Below, piece after piece: positions 24,607 to 32,656 of a stretch of 64,000 nt of DNA. Numbering within the stretch: position 1 is the stretch's first letter; every line of letters begins with the position of its first letter. Source of the stretch: Aliivibrio finisterrensis_A (GTDB taxonomy: Bacteria > Pseudomonadota > Gammaproteobacteria > Enterobacterales > Vibrionaceae); the NCBI RefSeq assembly GCF_004167675.1, contig NZ_SEZQ01000004.1. One strand, written 5' to 3'. Below the pieces are notes generated by a model, which saw only the letters and a list, made by a program, of their open reading frames with translations, did not search any database and was not told where the DNA came from. Position numbers and translations under genes: made by a program.

Positions 24607-25506
24607 ATGAACAAATGGCCATCATTAAAACAGTTACACTACTTTATTACCCTGCATGAGACTCGCCATTTTGGTGACGCAGCAGAAAAGTGTTTTGTCA
24701 GCCAATCAACATTAAGTAAAGGAATACAAAATCTTGAAGAGTTAATTGGTTGCCCTTTATATGAACGAGATAAAAAGACACTCGTGTTTACACCTATTGG
24801 TGAAAAAGTAGTAGAGCAAGGACGAGAGCTATTAGCTAAAGGCCAAGATTTAATTGAGCTAGGGTCACTTTGCCAAGGTGATGCGATGCAAGGGCAGCTT
24901 CGAGTCGGTTGTATCCCAACCATTGCGCCTTTTTTGTTGTGCGATTTAGTTCAAGAAGTGAATCAAACCTACCCACAACTGACTCTCTTACTAAGAGAAG
25001 ACACGACAACCAATTTATTAGCTGCGTTGAGACAAGGTCAATTGGATGTTCTTATTCTTGCTTTGCCTGTTGATATTGGTGGAATGGAGAGCCTAATTGT
25101 AGGGCATGATCCGTTTAAGATGGTCATAAGTAAAGATCAAGCACGCTCAATCTCCACTCCGATTCATTATGATGATCTCCCGGATGAATACGTCTTCTTA
25201 TTAGAAAAAGAACACTGTTTAACGGAACATGCTGTCTCTGCATGTAAATTGACGAAAAAAGAAAAAATTAATCCATTCACGGCAACCAGTCTGCATACTT
25301 TGGTTCAGATGGTTGCAAATGGATTAGGTACTACCTTTATTCCTCAAATGGCGATTAAACATGGTTTATTAGATAACCAAAACCTTGTGGTGGTTGAGCC
25401 ACCGGGTCAAGAAGCGTCGCGAGCTATTGGCTTAGTTTGGCGCCCAAGCTCTTCTCGTTTACAGGCTTTTCATCAGCTAGCTGATATTGTTAAGCATATT
25501 TTATAG
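24607..25506 (+). CDS. oxyR: OxyR peroxide-sensing LysR-type regulator
   Basis: This is a 299-residue LTTR. The N-terminal helix-turn-helix is HFGDAAEKCFVSQSTLSKGIQ. The regulatory domain contains the redox pair Cys204 and Cys213 in EHCLTEHAVSAC, the same spacing as C199/C208 of E. coli OxyR, so disulfide sensing should be intact. Other OxyR features are GLGTTFIPQMA and the C-terminal VWRPSS. The divergent peroxiredoxin gene is the obvious target. A terminator follows at about 25523. Peroxide oxidises the cysteines and turns the protein into an activator of antioxidant genes. Confidence 0.96.
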   Translation: MNKWPSLKQLHYFITLHETRHFGDAAEKCFVSQSTLSKGIQNLEELIGCPLYERDKKTLVFTPIGEKVVEQGRELLAKGQDLIELGSLCQGDAMQGQLRVGCIPTIAPFLLCDLVQEVNQTYPQLTLLLREDTTTNLLAALRQGQLDVLILALPVDIGGMESLIVGHDPFKMVISKDQARSISTPIHYDDLPDEYVFLLEKEHCLTEHAVSACKLTKKEKINPFTATSLHTLVQMVANGLGTTFIPQMAIKHGLLDNQNLVVVEPPGQEASRAIGLVWRPSSSRLQAFHQLADIVKHIL

Positions 25507-25522
25507 TTTTATTTTTGTACTT

Positions 25523-25558
25523 AAGGCACTTATTTATTGATTTTAATAGGTGCCTTTC
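25523..25558 (+). terminator. Terminator after oxyR
   Basis: AAGGCAC at 25523-25529 pairs with GTGCCTT at 25550-25556 through a long AT loop whose edges also pair, followed by T and C residues. Moderate strength. Confidence 0.7.
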
Positions 25559-25751
25559 TACTTTTGAATGATAGGGCAATTAGTGACCGGATTCTCACTT
25601 TTCTATATTTCTTATTAAACAGATCTGACCAGTTTGTTTCTTCTCTTCTTGTTGTATATCGCCACTTTCTTTTTACTCCCCTCTAAATAAGCTCAAGTGT
25701 TATCAATTTTTTATGCTATCCCGCTGTTTTCTTTGTGAAATTAAAACTGTG

Positions 25752-25848
25752 AATTTTACATGTTCAATTTTACAAGTTTAATTTGTGTAATTTTACAACG
25801 TAAATAGCAGATCATTTTCTGATGCTTATGTTACCAAGTTGTAAAAAT
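25752..25848. promoter_or_regulatory. Repeated AATTTTACA motif upstream of aceB
   Basis: AATTTTACA occurs three times in direct orientation at 25752-25760, 25766-25774 and 25789-25797. An inverted near-copy (TGTAAAAAT) lies at 25840-25848. The third copy is part of TGTAATTTTACA, a perfect dyad. The set lies in the 574-base gap before aceB, 230-330 bases upstream of the start. It looks like an operator array for a glyoxylate-shunt regulator. HexR-type sites have TGTAAT...ATTACA halves, but the spacing here is shorter. The rest of the gap holds only AT-rich sequence. Confidence 0.5.
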
Positions 25849-26080
25849 AAAACTTTGACAATTCTCTTTGTAGAGCATTTACTCATAACTCAACTTTCTG
25901 ATTTATGTCGACATCTTATTGAAATATCAAGGCAGTATTAGCCTTTAGTAGGGGTTGTAATTCATTCGCTCTTTAGAGAATGTAATAGACGTAAACAGCA
26001 AGAGCGATAAATAGGATGAAACATGAATACTGATTCGTAGTGTTTTAGTTACAAATGTAATTTTGCCGGAGGCGCAGACC

Positions 26081-27685
26081 ATGACAGATACCATGACGAC
26101 GAAAGAACAAGAATTATCCATTATTGGGCCGAGTCTTCCTCAAGTTGATGAAGTATTAAGTGCAGGAGCGATTCGCTTTCTTACCCATCTTGTCGAAAAG
26201 TTTGCGCATCGAGTTCCTGAACTTTTAGAAACCCGAAAAGTAAGACAGCGAAAAATAGACACAGGACAACTGCCCGATTTTTTAACGGAAACACGTTCAA
26301 TCCGAGAATCTAAATGGAGTATTCAAGGTATTCCAAGTGATCTTCAAGACCGACGTGTTGAGATCACCGGCCCAACAGACAGAAAGATGGTAATTAATGC
26401 ATTGAATGCAAATGTAAAAGTATTCATGGCTGATTTTGAAGATTCATTAGCACCGTCATGGGAGGCGGTACTTAATGGTCAAATTAATCTTCGAGATGCA
26501 ATGAACGGCACAATCCAATACACCAACCCTCAAACTCAAAAGGTATATCAGCTTAAGCAAGATCCTGCGGTATTAATTTGTCGTGTACGTGGACTGCATC
26601 TTCCAGAAAAACACGTGCTTTTTAACGGTGTTGCTATTCCCGGAGCTTTGTTTGATTTCGCGCTTTATTTCTATCACAACTACCAGACGTCATTAAAAAA
26701 AGGCAGTGGCCCGTACTTCTATCTTCCTAAACTACAAGCCTACCAAGAAGCGGCGTGGTGGAGTGATGTATTTACCTTTGCTGAGCGTGAGTTTGGTTTA
26801 AAGCAAGGTACGATTAAGGCGACAGTACTGATTGAAACCTTACCTGCTGTGTTTGAAATGGATGAGATCCTATACAGCTTAAAAGAGCACATTGTTGGTT
26901 TAAATTGTGGTCGATGGGATTACATTTTTAGCTACATTAAAACCTTGAAAAATCATCCGAATCGCGTGTTACCTGATCGCCAAGTGGTGACCATGGAAAA
27001 ACCGTTTTTAAATGCCTATTCACGATTACTGATCAGAACGTGTCACCGAAGAGGGGCGTTTGCGATGGGAGGAATGGCCGCCTTTATCCCATCGAAAGAT
27101 CCGGTAAAAAATGATTGGGTGTTAAATAAAATCCAAACCGATAAATCACTGGAAGCCAATAATGGACACGATGGTACTTGGGTTGCTCATCCTGGGCTAG
27201 CTGATACTGCAAGAGCGGAATTTGACAAGGTTTTAGACTCACGGATCAACCAGCTGGATATTAGCCGAGAGAATGACCACCCCATTACCGCAGAAGAATT
27301 ATTAGCACCTTGTGAAGGAGAGAGAACAGAAGAGGGCATGCGACATAATATTCGCGTAGCGGTTCAATATATTGAAGCGTGGATCACCGGTAATGGTTGC
27401 GTGCCTATTTATGGATTAATGGAAGATGCTGCAACGGCAGAAATATCACGAACGTCTATTTGGCAATGGATACAACATGGGAAAACCTTAGATACAGGCG
27501 CTGTTGTAACGGCTGATTTGTTTAGAACCATGTTATTAGAAGAGATAAAAGTTATTGAACAAGAATTGGGAACAGAACGCTTTGATTCTGGCCAATTTAC
27601 TCAAGCAGCAAAACTGATGGAGCAATTGACCACCAGTGATCAACTAACTGACTTTTTAACACTACCTGGCTATGAATACTTATAA
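26081..27685 (+). CDS. aceB: Malate synthase A
   Basis: This is a 534-residue enzyme that condenses glyoxylate with acetyl-CoA to malate. I take the ATG at 26081, because GGAGG lies 9 bases before it and the N-terminus then aligns with E. coli AceB (533 residues). The longer TTG frame at 26063 overlaps that ribosome site. Core segments are clear: MADFEDSLAPSWEAVLNGQINLRDA, ICRVRGLHLPEKHV, IETLPAVFEMDEIL, GRWDYIFSYIKT, NNGHDGTWVAHPGL, and CVPIYGLMEDAATAEISR. It is the first gene of the aceB-aceA operon. No aceK is seen after aceA. Confidence 0.97.
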   Translation: MTDTMTTKEQELSIIGPSLPQVDEVLSAGAIRFLTHLVEKFAHRVPELLETRKVRQRKIDTGQLPDFLTETRSIRESKWSIQGIPSDLQDRRVEITGPTDRKMVINALNANVKVFMADFEDSLAPSWEAVLNGQINLRDAMNGTIQYTNPQTQKVYQLKQDPAVLICRVRGLHLPEKHVLFNGVAIPGALFDFALYFYHNYQTSLKKGSGPYFYLPKLQAYQEAAWWSDVFTFAEREFGLKQGTIKATVLIETLPAVFEMDEILYSLKEHIVGLNCGRWDYIFSYIKTLKNHPNRVLPDRQVVTMEKPFLNAYSRLLIRTCHRRGAFAMGGMAAFIPSKDPVKNDWVLNKIQTDKSLEANNGHDGTWVAHPGLADTARAEFDKVLDSRINQLDISRENDHPITAEELLAPCEGERTEEGMRHNIRVAVQYIEAWITGNGCVPIYGLMEDAATAEISRTSIWQWIQHGKTLDTGAVVTADLFRTMLLEEIKVIEQELGTERFDSGQFTQAAKLMEQLTTSDQLTDFLTLPGYEYL

Positions 27686-27699
27686 GAGAGGGAACTATT

Positions 27700-29028
27700 A
27701 TGACGACATTTAAACCGCAAACTCGCCAACAACAAATTGATGCATTGGAAAAAGACTGGGCAGAAAATCCACGTTGGGATGGAGTAACTCGTCCTTATAC
27801 CGCTGAAGAAGTTATTAATCTTCGAGGATCTTTTGCACCAGAAAATACCATTGCACAAAAAGGGGCTGACAGACTATGGGAGCTGGTGAATGGCTCATCC
27901 AAAAAAGGGTATGTAAATTGTCTTGGCGCGCTAACGGGTGGACAAGCAGTCCAACAAGCGAAGGCGGGAATTGAAGCTATTTATTTGTCAGGTTGGCAAG
28001 TAGCAGCGGATAACAACACCGCATCGACCATGTACCCAGACCAATCGCTATACCCGGTAGATTCGGTACCTTCGGTAGTGAAACGTATTAATAATGCCTT
28101 CCGTCGTGCGGATCAAATTCAATGGTCAACAGGAACTACACCTGAAGAGGGAATTGATTATTTTCTTCCGATTGTTGCCGATGCAGAAGCCGGTTTTGGT
28201 GGTGTACTTAATGGCTATGAGTTGATGCGTAATATGATTGAATCAGGTGCGGCTGGGGTTCACTTTGAAGATCAGTTAGCGTCAGTAAAAAAATGTGGTC
28301 ACATGGGAGGCAAAGTATTAGTACCAACTCAAGAAGCGGTACAAAAACTGGTAGCTGCACGACTAGCAGCCGATGTGGCAGGCACGACGACATTGGTTAT
28401 TGCAAGAACCGATGCCAATGCCGCAGATTTGCTAACCTCAGATTGTGATCCTTATGATCAAGAGTTCATTGAAGGGGAGCGTTCGGCTGAAGGTTTCTAT
28501 AAAGTGACCGCAGGTATTGAACAAGCCATTTCTCGTGGTCTGGCGTATTCACCTTATGCTGATTTAGTGTGGTGTGAAACCGCAACGCCATGTTTAGAAG
28601 AAGCGCGTAAATTTGCAGAGGCGATTCATGCAGAGTATCCAGATCAACTGTTAGCCTATAACTGTTCGCCGTCGTTTAACTGGGAGAAAAATTTGGATTC
28701 AGAAACGATTGCTAAGTTCCAACAAGAGCTGGCAGATATGGGGTATAAATACCAGTTCATTACGTTAGCGGGTATTCATAACATGTGGTTTAACATGTTT
28801 GAACTAGCGCACTCTTATGCACAAGGTGAGGGAATGCGTCATTATGTTGAAATGGTTCAACGTAAAGAGTTTGAAGCAGCGGATAAGGGTTATACTTTTG
28901 TTGCACACCAACAAGAAGTAGGTACAGGCTACTTTGATAAGATGACAAATACCATTCAAGGTGGCAATTCATCAGTGACCGCACTAACAGGCTCAACAGA
29001 AGAAGAGCAATTTAAAACCAACGCTTAA
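27700..29028 (+). CDS. aceA: Isocitrate lyase
   Basis: This is a 442-residue enzyme that cleaves isocitrate to succinate and glyoxylate, feeding AceB. The signature KKCGHMGGKVLVPTQEA is at residues 197-213, with catalytic Cys199. The TIM-barrel metal-site segments PIVADAEAGFGG and IARTDANAADLL are intact, as is the ending that contains EEEQFK. It begins 14 bases after aceB with a GAGAGGGA ribosome site, so the genes are cotranscribed. This pair lets the cell grow on acetate or fatty acids. Confidence 0.97.
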   Translation: MTTFKPQTRQQQIDALEKDWAENPRWDGVTRPYTAEEVINLRGSFAPENTIAQKGADRLWELVNGSSKKGYVNCLGALTGGQAVQQAKAGIEAIYLSGWQVAADNNTASTMYPDQSLYPVDSVPSVVKRINNAFRRADQIQWSTGTTPEEGIDYFLPIVADAEAGFGGVLNGYELMRNMIESGAAGVHFEDQLASVKKCGHMGGKVLVPTQEAVQKLVAARLAADVAGTTTLVIARTDANAADLLTSDCDPYDQEFIEGERSAEGFYKVTAGIEQAISRGLAYSPYADLVWCETATPCLEEARKFAEAIHAEYPDQLLAYNCSPSFNWEKNLDSETIAKFQQELADMGYKYQFITLAGIHNMWFNMFELAHSYAQGEGMRHYVEMVQRKEFEAADKGYTFVAHQQEVGTGYFDKMTNTIQGGNSSVTALTGSTEEEQFKTNA

Positions 29029-29081
29029 TTAATACTAACCCCATATTCACATAATAAAAAAGAGTCGTATTATCACGTTTT

Positions 29082-29110
29082 AGGGAGAATGGAGTCTCCC
29101 TTTCTTTTTA
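29082..29110 (+). terminator. Terminator after aceA
   Basis: AGGGAGA at 29082-29088 pairs with TCTCCCT at 29095-29101 and is followed by TTCTTTTT. Confidence 0.8.
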
Positions 29111-29124
29111 CCTGTTAATTATTG

Positions 29125-29568
29125 CTATTCATCGATCTCCATAGGGTCGACTTCCTCTTGCAGCTCTAATAGATTAATTGCGATGGTAACAAAATCTGAG
29201 TCTGTAATTATTCCTACCAACTTCCCATGGTCAACAACAGGTAAACAACCCACCTTGTGCTTTTGCATAAACAAAGCCGCTGATTTTAATCCACCGTGCG
29301 GAGAAATACTCATTACATTTTCATGCATAATGCTATTTAGAGGAATATCAAGCACAGAAAATTCTTCTAATGTTGGTTTCTCTAAACAAGAAGATTGCGC
29401 AGACAATAGATCTCGTTGAGTGACGAGGCCAATTAATGCTTGGTCTGTATCTACAATGGGTATGTGTCTAATACAGTGTTCGTCCATGAGAGCTTTAGCA
29501 TCTTCTAAAGAGTTGGAGCGAAGCAATGTATGAGGGTGAGTCGTCATCATGTCTTTAACGGTAAACAT
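29125..29568 (-). CDS. CBS-domain pair protein
   Basis: This is a 147-residue cytoplasmic protein made only of two CBS domains (a Bateman module). The first starts VKDMMTTHPHTLLRSNSLEDAKALMDEHCIRHIPIVD. The second starts LNSIMHENVMSISPHGGLKSAALFMQKHKVGCLPVVD and contains GIITDSDFV. CBS pairs bind adenosine nucleotides and regulate partner proteins; no partner domain is fused here. It converges with aceA and stands alone. A stop-proximal acidic tail (EEVDPMEIDE) is present. Target unknown. Confidence 0.92.
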   Translation of the reverse strand: MFTVKDMMTTHPHTLLRSNSLEDAKALMDEHCIRHIPIVDTDQALIGLVTQRDLLSAQSSCLEKPTLEEFSVLDIPLNSIMHENVMSISPHGGLKSAALFMQKHKVGCLPVVDHGKLVGIITDSDFVTIAINLLELQEEVDPMEIDE

Positions 29569-29811
29569 AGTGTGCTCCTGCTATCGATAAGTCCTACAGT
29601 AAATATAGTGCGAGATGAAAAAGAAAAGTGAGAGCTAAGTTGATTTTTGAAGAGATAAAAAGATTGATGCGACTTTCTCTGTTTAATGTCAATTTCATTA
29701 GTTAAAGTACATATTTATTGAAAAATTGAGAGGTATATTGCTTCATCTCTTGCTATTGCTCTGGGCGTGAATATACTACTCTGTCTGCCATTTTTGATGA
29801 AGAAGTAAACC

Positions 29812-30864
29812 ATGCAAGTATCCGATTTCCACTTTGAATTACCCGATGAACTTATTGCTCGCTACCCTCAACCAGAGCGTACAGCAAGTCGCCTATTACA
29901 CCTAAATGGTAATAGCGGTGAATTAATTGATGGTCAGTTTACTGATGTGCTTGATTTAGTGCAGAGTGGCGATCTTGTTGTATTTAACAACACTCGTGTT
30001 ATTCCAGCTCGTATGTTTGGTGTTAAAGCATCAGGTGGCAAGCTAGAAGTATTAGTTGAACGAGTGCTTGATGAGCATTCAGTATTAGCTCATGTTCGTT
30101 GTTCTAAATCACCAAAACCGGGTAATCAACTATGGTTGGGTGAAAACCAAGAATACGAAGCGGAGATGGTCGCTCGTCACGATACACTATTTGAAATTCG
30201 CTTTACTTCAGAGAAAAAAGTATTAGATATTTTGGATGAAATTGGTCACATGCCATTACCTCCTTATATCGACCGTCCAGACGAAGACGCAGATAAAGAG
30301 CGCTATCAAACGGTATACAATGAAAAACCGGGGGCGGTTGCTGCTCCAACGGCGGGTTTACACTTTGATACAGAGATTTTAGAAAAAATGAAAGCAAAAG
30401 GCGTAGAATTTGCCTACGTTACGCTTCATGTTGGTGCAGGAACATTCCAGCCTGTACGTGTTGATAATATCTTAGAACATCACATGCATTCTGAATATGC
30501 AGAAGTATCTCAAGAAGTGGTTGATGCCATTAAAGCAACCAAAGCTCGTGGTGGCCGTGTTGTTTCTGTTGGAACGACTTCGGTTCGCTCATTAGAAAGT
30601 GCGGCGCAACACGCATTAAAGCAAGGCACAGAGCTAGCACCATTTTTTGATGATACTGAAATTTTTATCTACCCAGGCTATGAATTTCAAGTTGTTGACG
30701 CTTTAGTAACAAACTTTCACTTACCAGAGTCTACACTTATCATGCTTGTAAGTGCTTTTGCTGGTTATGAAAATACGATGAAAGCGTATGAGCAAGCGGT
30801 GAATAATAAATATCGTTTCTTTAGCTATGGTGATGCGATGTTTATTACAAAAAAAACAGCGTAA
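29812..30864 (+). CDS. queA: QueA, S-adenosylmethionine:tRNA ribosyltransferase-isomerase
   Basis: This is a 350-residue enzyme that transfers and isomerises the ribosyl moiety of SAM onto preQ1-modified tRNA, giving epoxyqueuosine. Conserved segments are DFHFELPDELIARYPQ at the start, LVVFNNTRVIPAR near 55, GAVAAPTAGLHF near 176, TLHVGAGTFQPVR near 200, and FIYPGYEFQVVDALVTNFHLPESTL near 285. Length is as in E. coli. The start has GAAGAAG upstream. It acts after Tgt, which is encoded 187 bases downstream in the same direction. Confidence 0.97.
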   Translation: MQVSDFHFELPDELIARYPQPERTASRLLHLNGNSGELIDGQFTDVLDLVQSGDLVVFNNTRVIPARMFGVKASGGKLEVLVERVLDEHSVLAHVRCSKSPKPGNQLWLGENQEYEAEMVARHDTLFEIRFTSEKKVLDILDEIGHMPLPPYIDRPDEDADKERYQTVYNEKPGAVAAPTAGLHFDTEILEKMKAKGVEFAYVTLHVGAGTFQPVRVDNILEHHMHSEYAEVSQEVVDAIKATKARGGRVVSVGTTSVRSLESAAQHALKQGTELAPFFDDTEIFIYPGYEFQVVDALVTNFHLPESTLIMLVSAFAGYENTMKAYEQAVNNKYRFFSYGDAMFITKKTA

Positions 30865-30897
30865 TTAATGTAAGCTAATACATTATATCAATTCAAA

Positions 30898-30920
30898 TTT
30901 CACTCACGGAGCCAGTGAAA
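30898..30920 (+). other. Small hairpin in the queA-tgt gap
   Basis: TTTCACT at 30898-30904 pairs with AGTGAAA at 30914-30920, with no clear T-tract after it. A second dyad (CATTAAT/ATTAATG) lies near 30983-31001, just before the tgt ribosome site. Possible leader structure; function not evident. Confidence 0.35.
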
Positions 30921-31051
30921 GTAGGAAAACAGGACGTTTTCGACCATATAAACTGCATTATTTGGTTTTATGGAGGTGTGGCATTAATGTTTTATTAATG
31001 TCGCAAATTAAACAAGTTGTCAGATTGTTTCTCTGGCTTATCGGAGGTTTC

Positions 31052-32179
31052 GTGAAGTACGAACTACTGAAAAAACAAGGTCGCGCACGTCGTGGTCAAT
31101 TACAATTTGACCGTGGTACGGTTGAAACACCAGCATTCATGCCTGTAGGTACTTACGGTACTGTTAAAGGCATGACACCTGAAGAAGTTAAAGATACAGG
31201 TGCTGAAATCTTATTGGGTAACACATTCCATTTATGGTTGCGTCCTGGTCAAGAGATCATGAAACTACACGGTGACTTACATGACTTCATGAATTGGAAA
31301 GGCCCTATTTTAACGGATTCAGGCGGTTTCCAAGTATTCAGTCTTGGTAAAACACGTAAGATTACTGAAGAGGGTGTTCATTTCCGTAGCCCTGTAAACG
31401 GTGACAAGGTCTTTATGGATGCTGAGAAATCAATGCAAATCCAATACGATCTTGGTTCTGACGTCGTTATGATTTTTGATGAATGTACTCCGTACCCTGC
31501 AACGCATGACGAAGCACGTATTTCAATGGAGCGTTCTATTCGTTGGGCTGACCGTAGTCGTAACGAGTTTGATCGTCAAGAAAACCCGAATGCACTGTTT
31601 GGTATCGTTCAAGGTGGTGTATACGAAGATCTGCGTGATGTTTCTGTTGAAGCGTTAACTAAGATTGGTTTTGATGGTTATGCTGTTGGTGGCCTAGCAG
31701 TAGGTGAACCAAAAGAAGACATGCACCGCATTTTAGAGCATACATGTCCACAATTACCTGAAGATAAGCCACGATACCTAATGGGTGTTGGTAAACCAGA
31801 AGACTTGGTTGAAGGCGTTCGTCGTGGTATTGATATGTTTGACTGTGTTATGCCAACGCGAAATGCACGTAATGGTCACCTATTTGTGACTGGCGGTGTG
31901 ATCAAGATCCGTAATGCGAAACATAAAACAGATACAACACCATTAGATCCTGAGTGTGATTGTTATACTTGTCAGAATTACAGCAAGTCTTACTTACATC
32001 ACCTAGATCGTTGTAATGAAATTTTAGGTGCTCGTTTAAATACGATCCATAACTTACGTTATTACCAACGTATTATGGCGAGCATTCGTAAGGCTTTGGA
32101 AGAAGAGCGCTTTGAGCAGTTCGTAGAAGAATTCTACGCACGTCGCGATCGTGAAGTTCCGCCATTAAAAGACCTTTAA
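31052..32179 (+). CDS. tgt: tRNA-guanine transglycosylase
   Basis: This is a 375-residue enzyme that exchanges G34 for preQ1 in tRNAs for Asp, Asn, His and Tyr. I choose the GTG at 31052, preceded by GGAGG, giving MKYELLKKQGRARRGQL and the same length as E. coli Tgt. The open frame to 30962 adds 30 residues unlike the family. Catalytic regions are present: ILTDSGGFQVFSLG (Asp nucleophile region), FDECTPYPA, GGLAVGEPK, and the zinc site CDCYTC...H. It starts a likely operon with yajC, secD and secF, a conserved order. Confidence 0.96.
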   Translation: MKYELLKKQGRARRGQLQFDRGTVETPAFMPVGTYGTVKGMTPEEVKDTGAEILLGNTFHLWLRPGQEIMKLHGDLHDFMNWKGPILTDSGGFQVFSLGKTRKITEEGVHFRSPVNGDKVFMDAEKSMQIQYDLGSDVVMIFDECTPYPATHDEARISMERSIRWADRSRNEFDRQENPNALFGIVQGGVYEDLRDVSVEALTKIGFDGYAVGGLAVGEPKEDMHRILEHTCPQLPEDKPRYLMGVGKPEDLVEGVRRGIDMFDCVMPTRNARNGHLFVTGGVIKIRNAKHKTDTTPLDPECDCYTCQNYSKSYLHHLDRCNEILGARLNTIHNLRYYQRIMASIRKALEEERFEQFVEEFYARRDREVPPLKDL

Positions 32180-32270
32180 AAACAGAGTTATCACCCATAT
32201 ATCTACTAGATATGTGTATGGTCACATTTTAGAAACTGGAAATTAAAATTAGATACGAGGACGTTATTAA

Positions 32271-32603
32271 ATGAGTTTTTTCATCTCTCAAGCTCACGCA
32301 GCTGGTGAAGCACCACAAGGCGGTGGTATGCAAATGTTTATCATGCTTGGTATGTTTGCAGTTATCTTCTACTTTATGATTTATCGCCCACAAGCGAAAC
32401 GTCAAAAAGAGCATAAGAACCTAATGTCTTCTATGGGCAAAGGCGATGAAGTTCTTACTGCGGGTGGTTTAGTGGGTAAAATCACTAAAGTATCTGAAGA
32501 AAATGATTACATCGTAATTGAGCTTAACGCAAATAACGAAGTAACAATTAAGAAAGACTTTGTTTCAGCTGTTCTGCCAAAGGGCACTCTGAAATCACTA
32601 TAA
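32271..32603 (+). CDS. yajC: YajC, Sec translocon accessory subunit
   Basis: This is a 110-residue inner-membrane protein. One transmembrane helix (MFIMLGMFAVIFYFMIYRPQ) spans about residues 20-38, with the conserved YRPQAKRQKEHK after it and a small cytoplasmic domain (GDEVLTAGGLVGKI). It associates with SecDF. It has an upstream GAGGACG ribosome site and lies in the usual tgt-yajC-secD-secF order. Confidence 0.96.
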   Translation: MSFFISQAHAAGEAPQGGGMQMFIMLGMFAVIFYFMIYRPQAKRQKEHKNLMSSMGKGDEVLTAGGLVGKITKVSEENDYIVIELNANNEVTIKKDFVSAVLPKGTLKSL

Positions 32604-32656
32604 AAATTGTACCCTCTAACTTCGGTTAGGGGGTATTTTTCGTTAAGGACATCGCT

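Noticed and set aside
26063..26080. TTG start giving a longer AceB
   Set aside because: The GGAGG ribosome site lies inside this stretch, and the ATG at 26081 restores the family's N-terminus and length.
30962..31051. Longer Tgt starting upstream of the GTG
   Set aside because: The extra 30 residues do not resemble Tgt, and GGAGG directly precedes the GTG at 31052.
30865..31051. PreQ1-type riboswitch between queA and tgt
   Set aside because: The dyads present are simple AT-rich hairpins; no compact pseudoknot-like preQ1 aptamer with its conserved loop was seen, and tgt/queA are not usual targets in vibrios.
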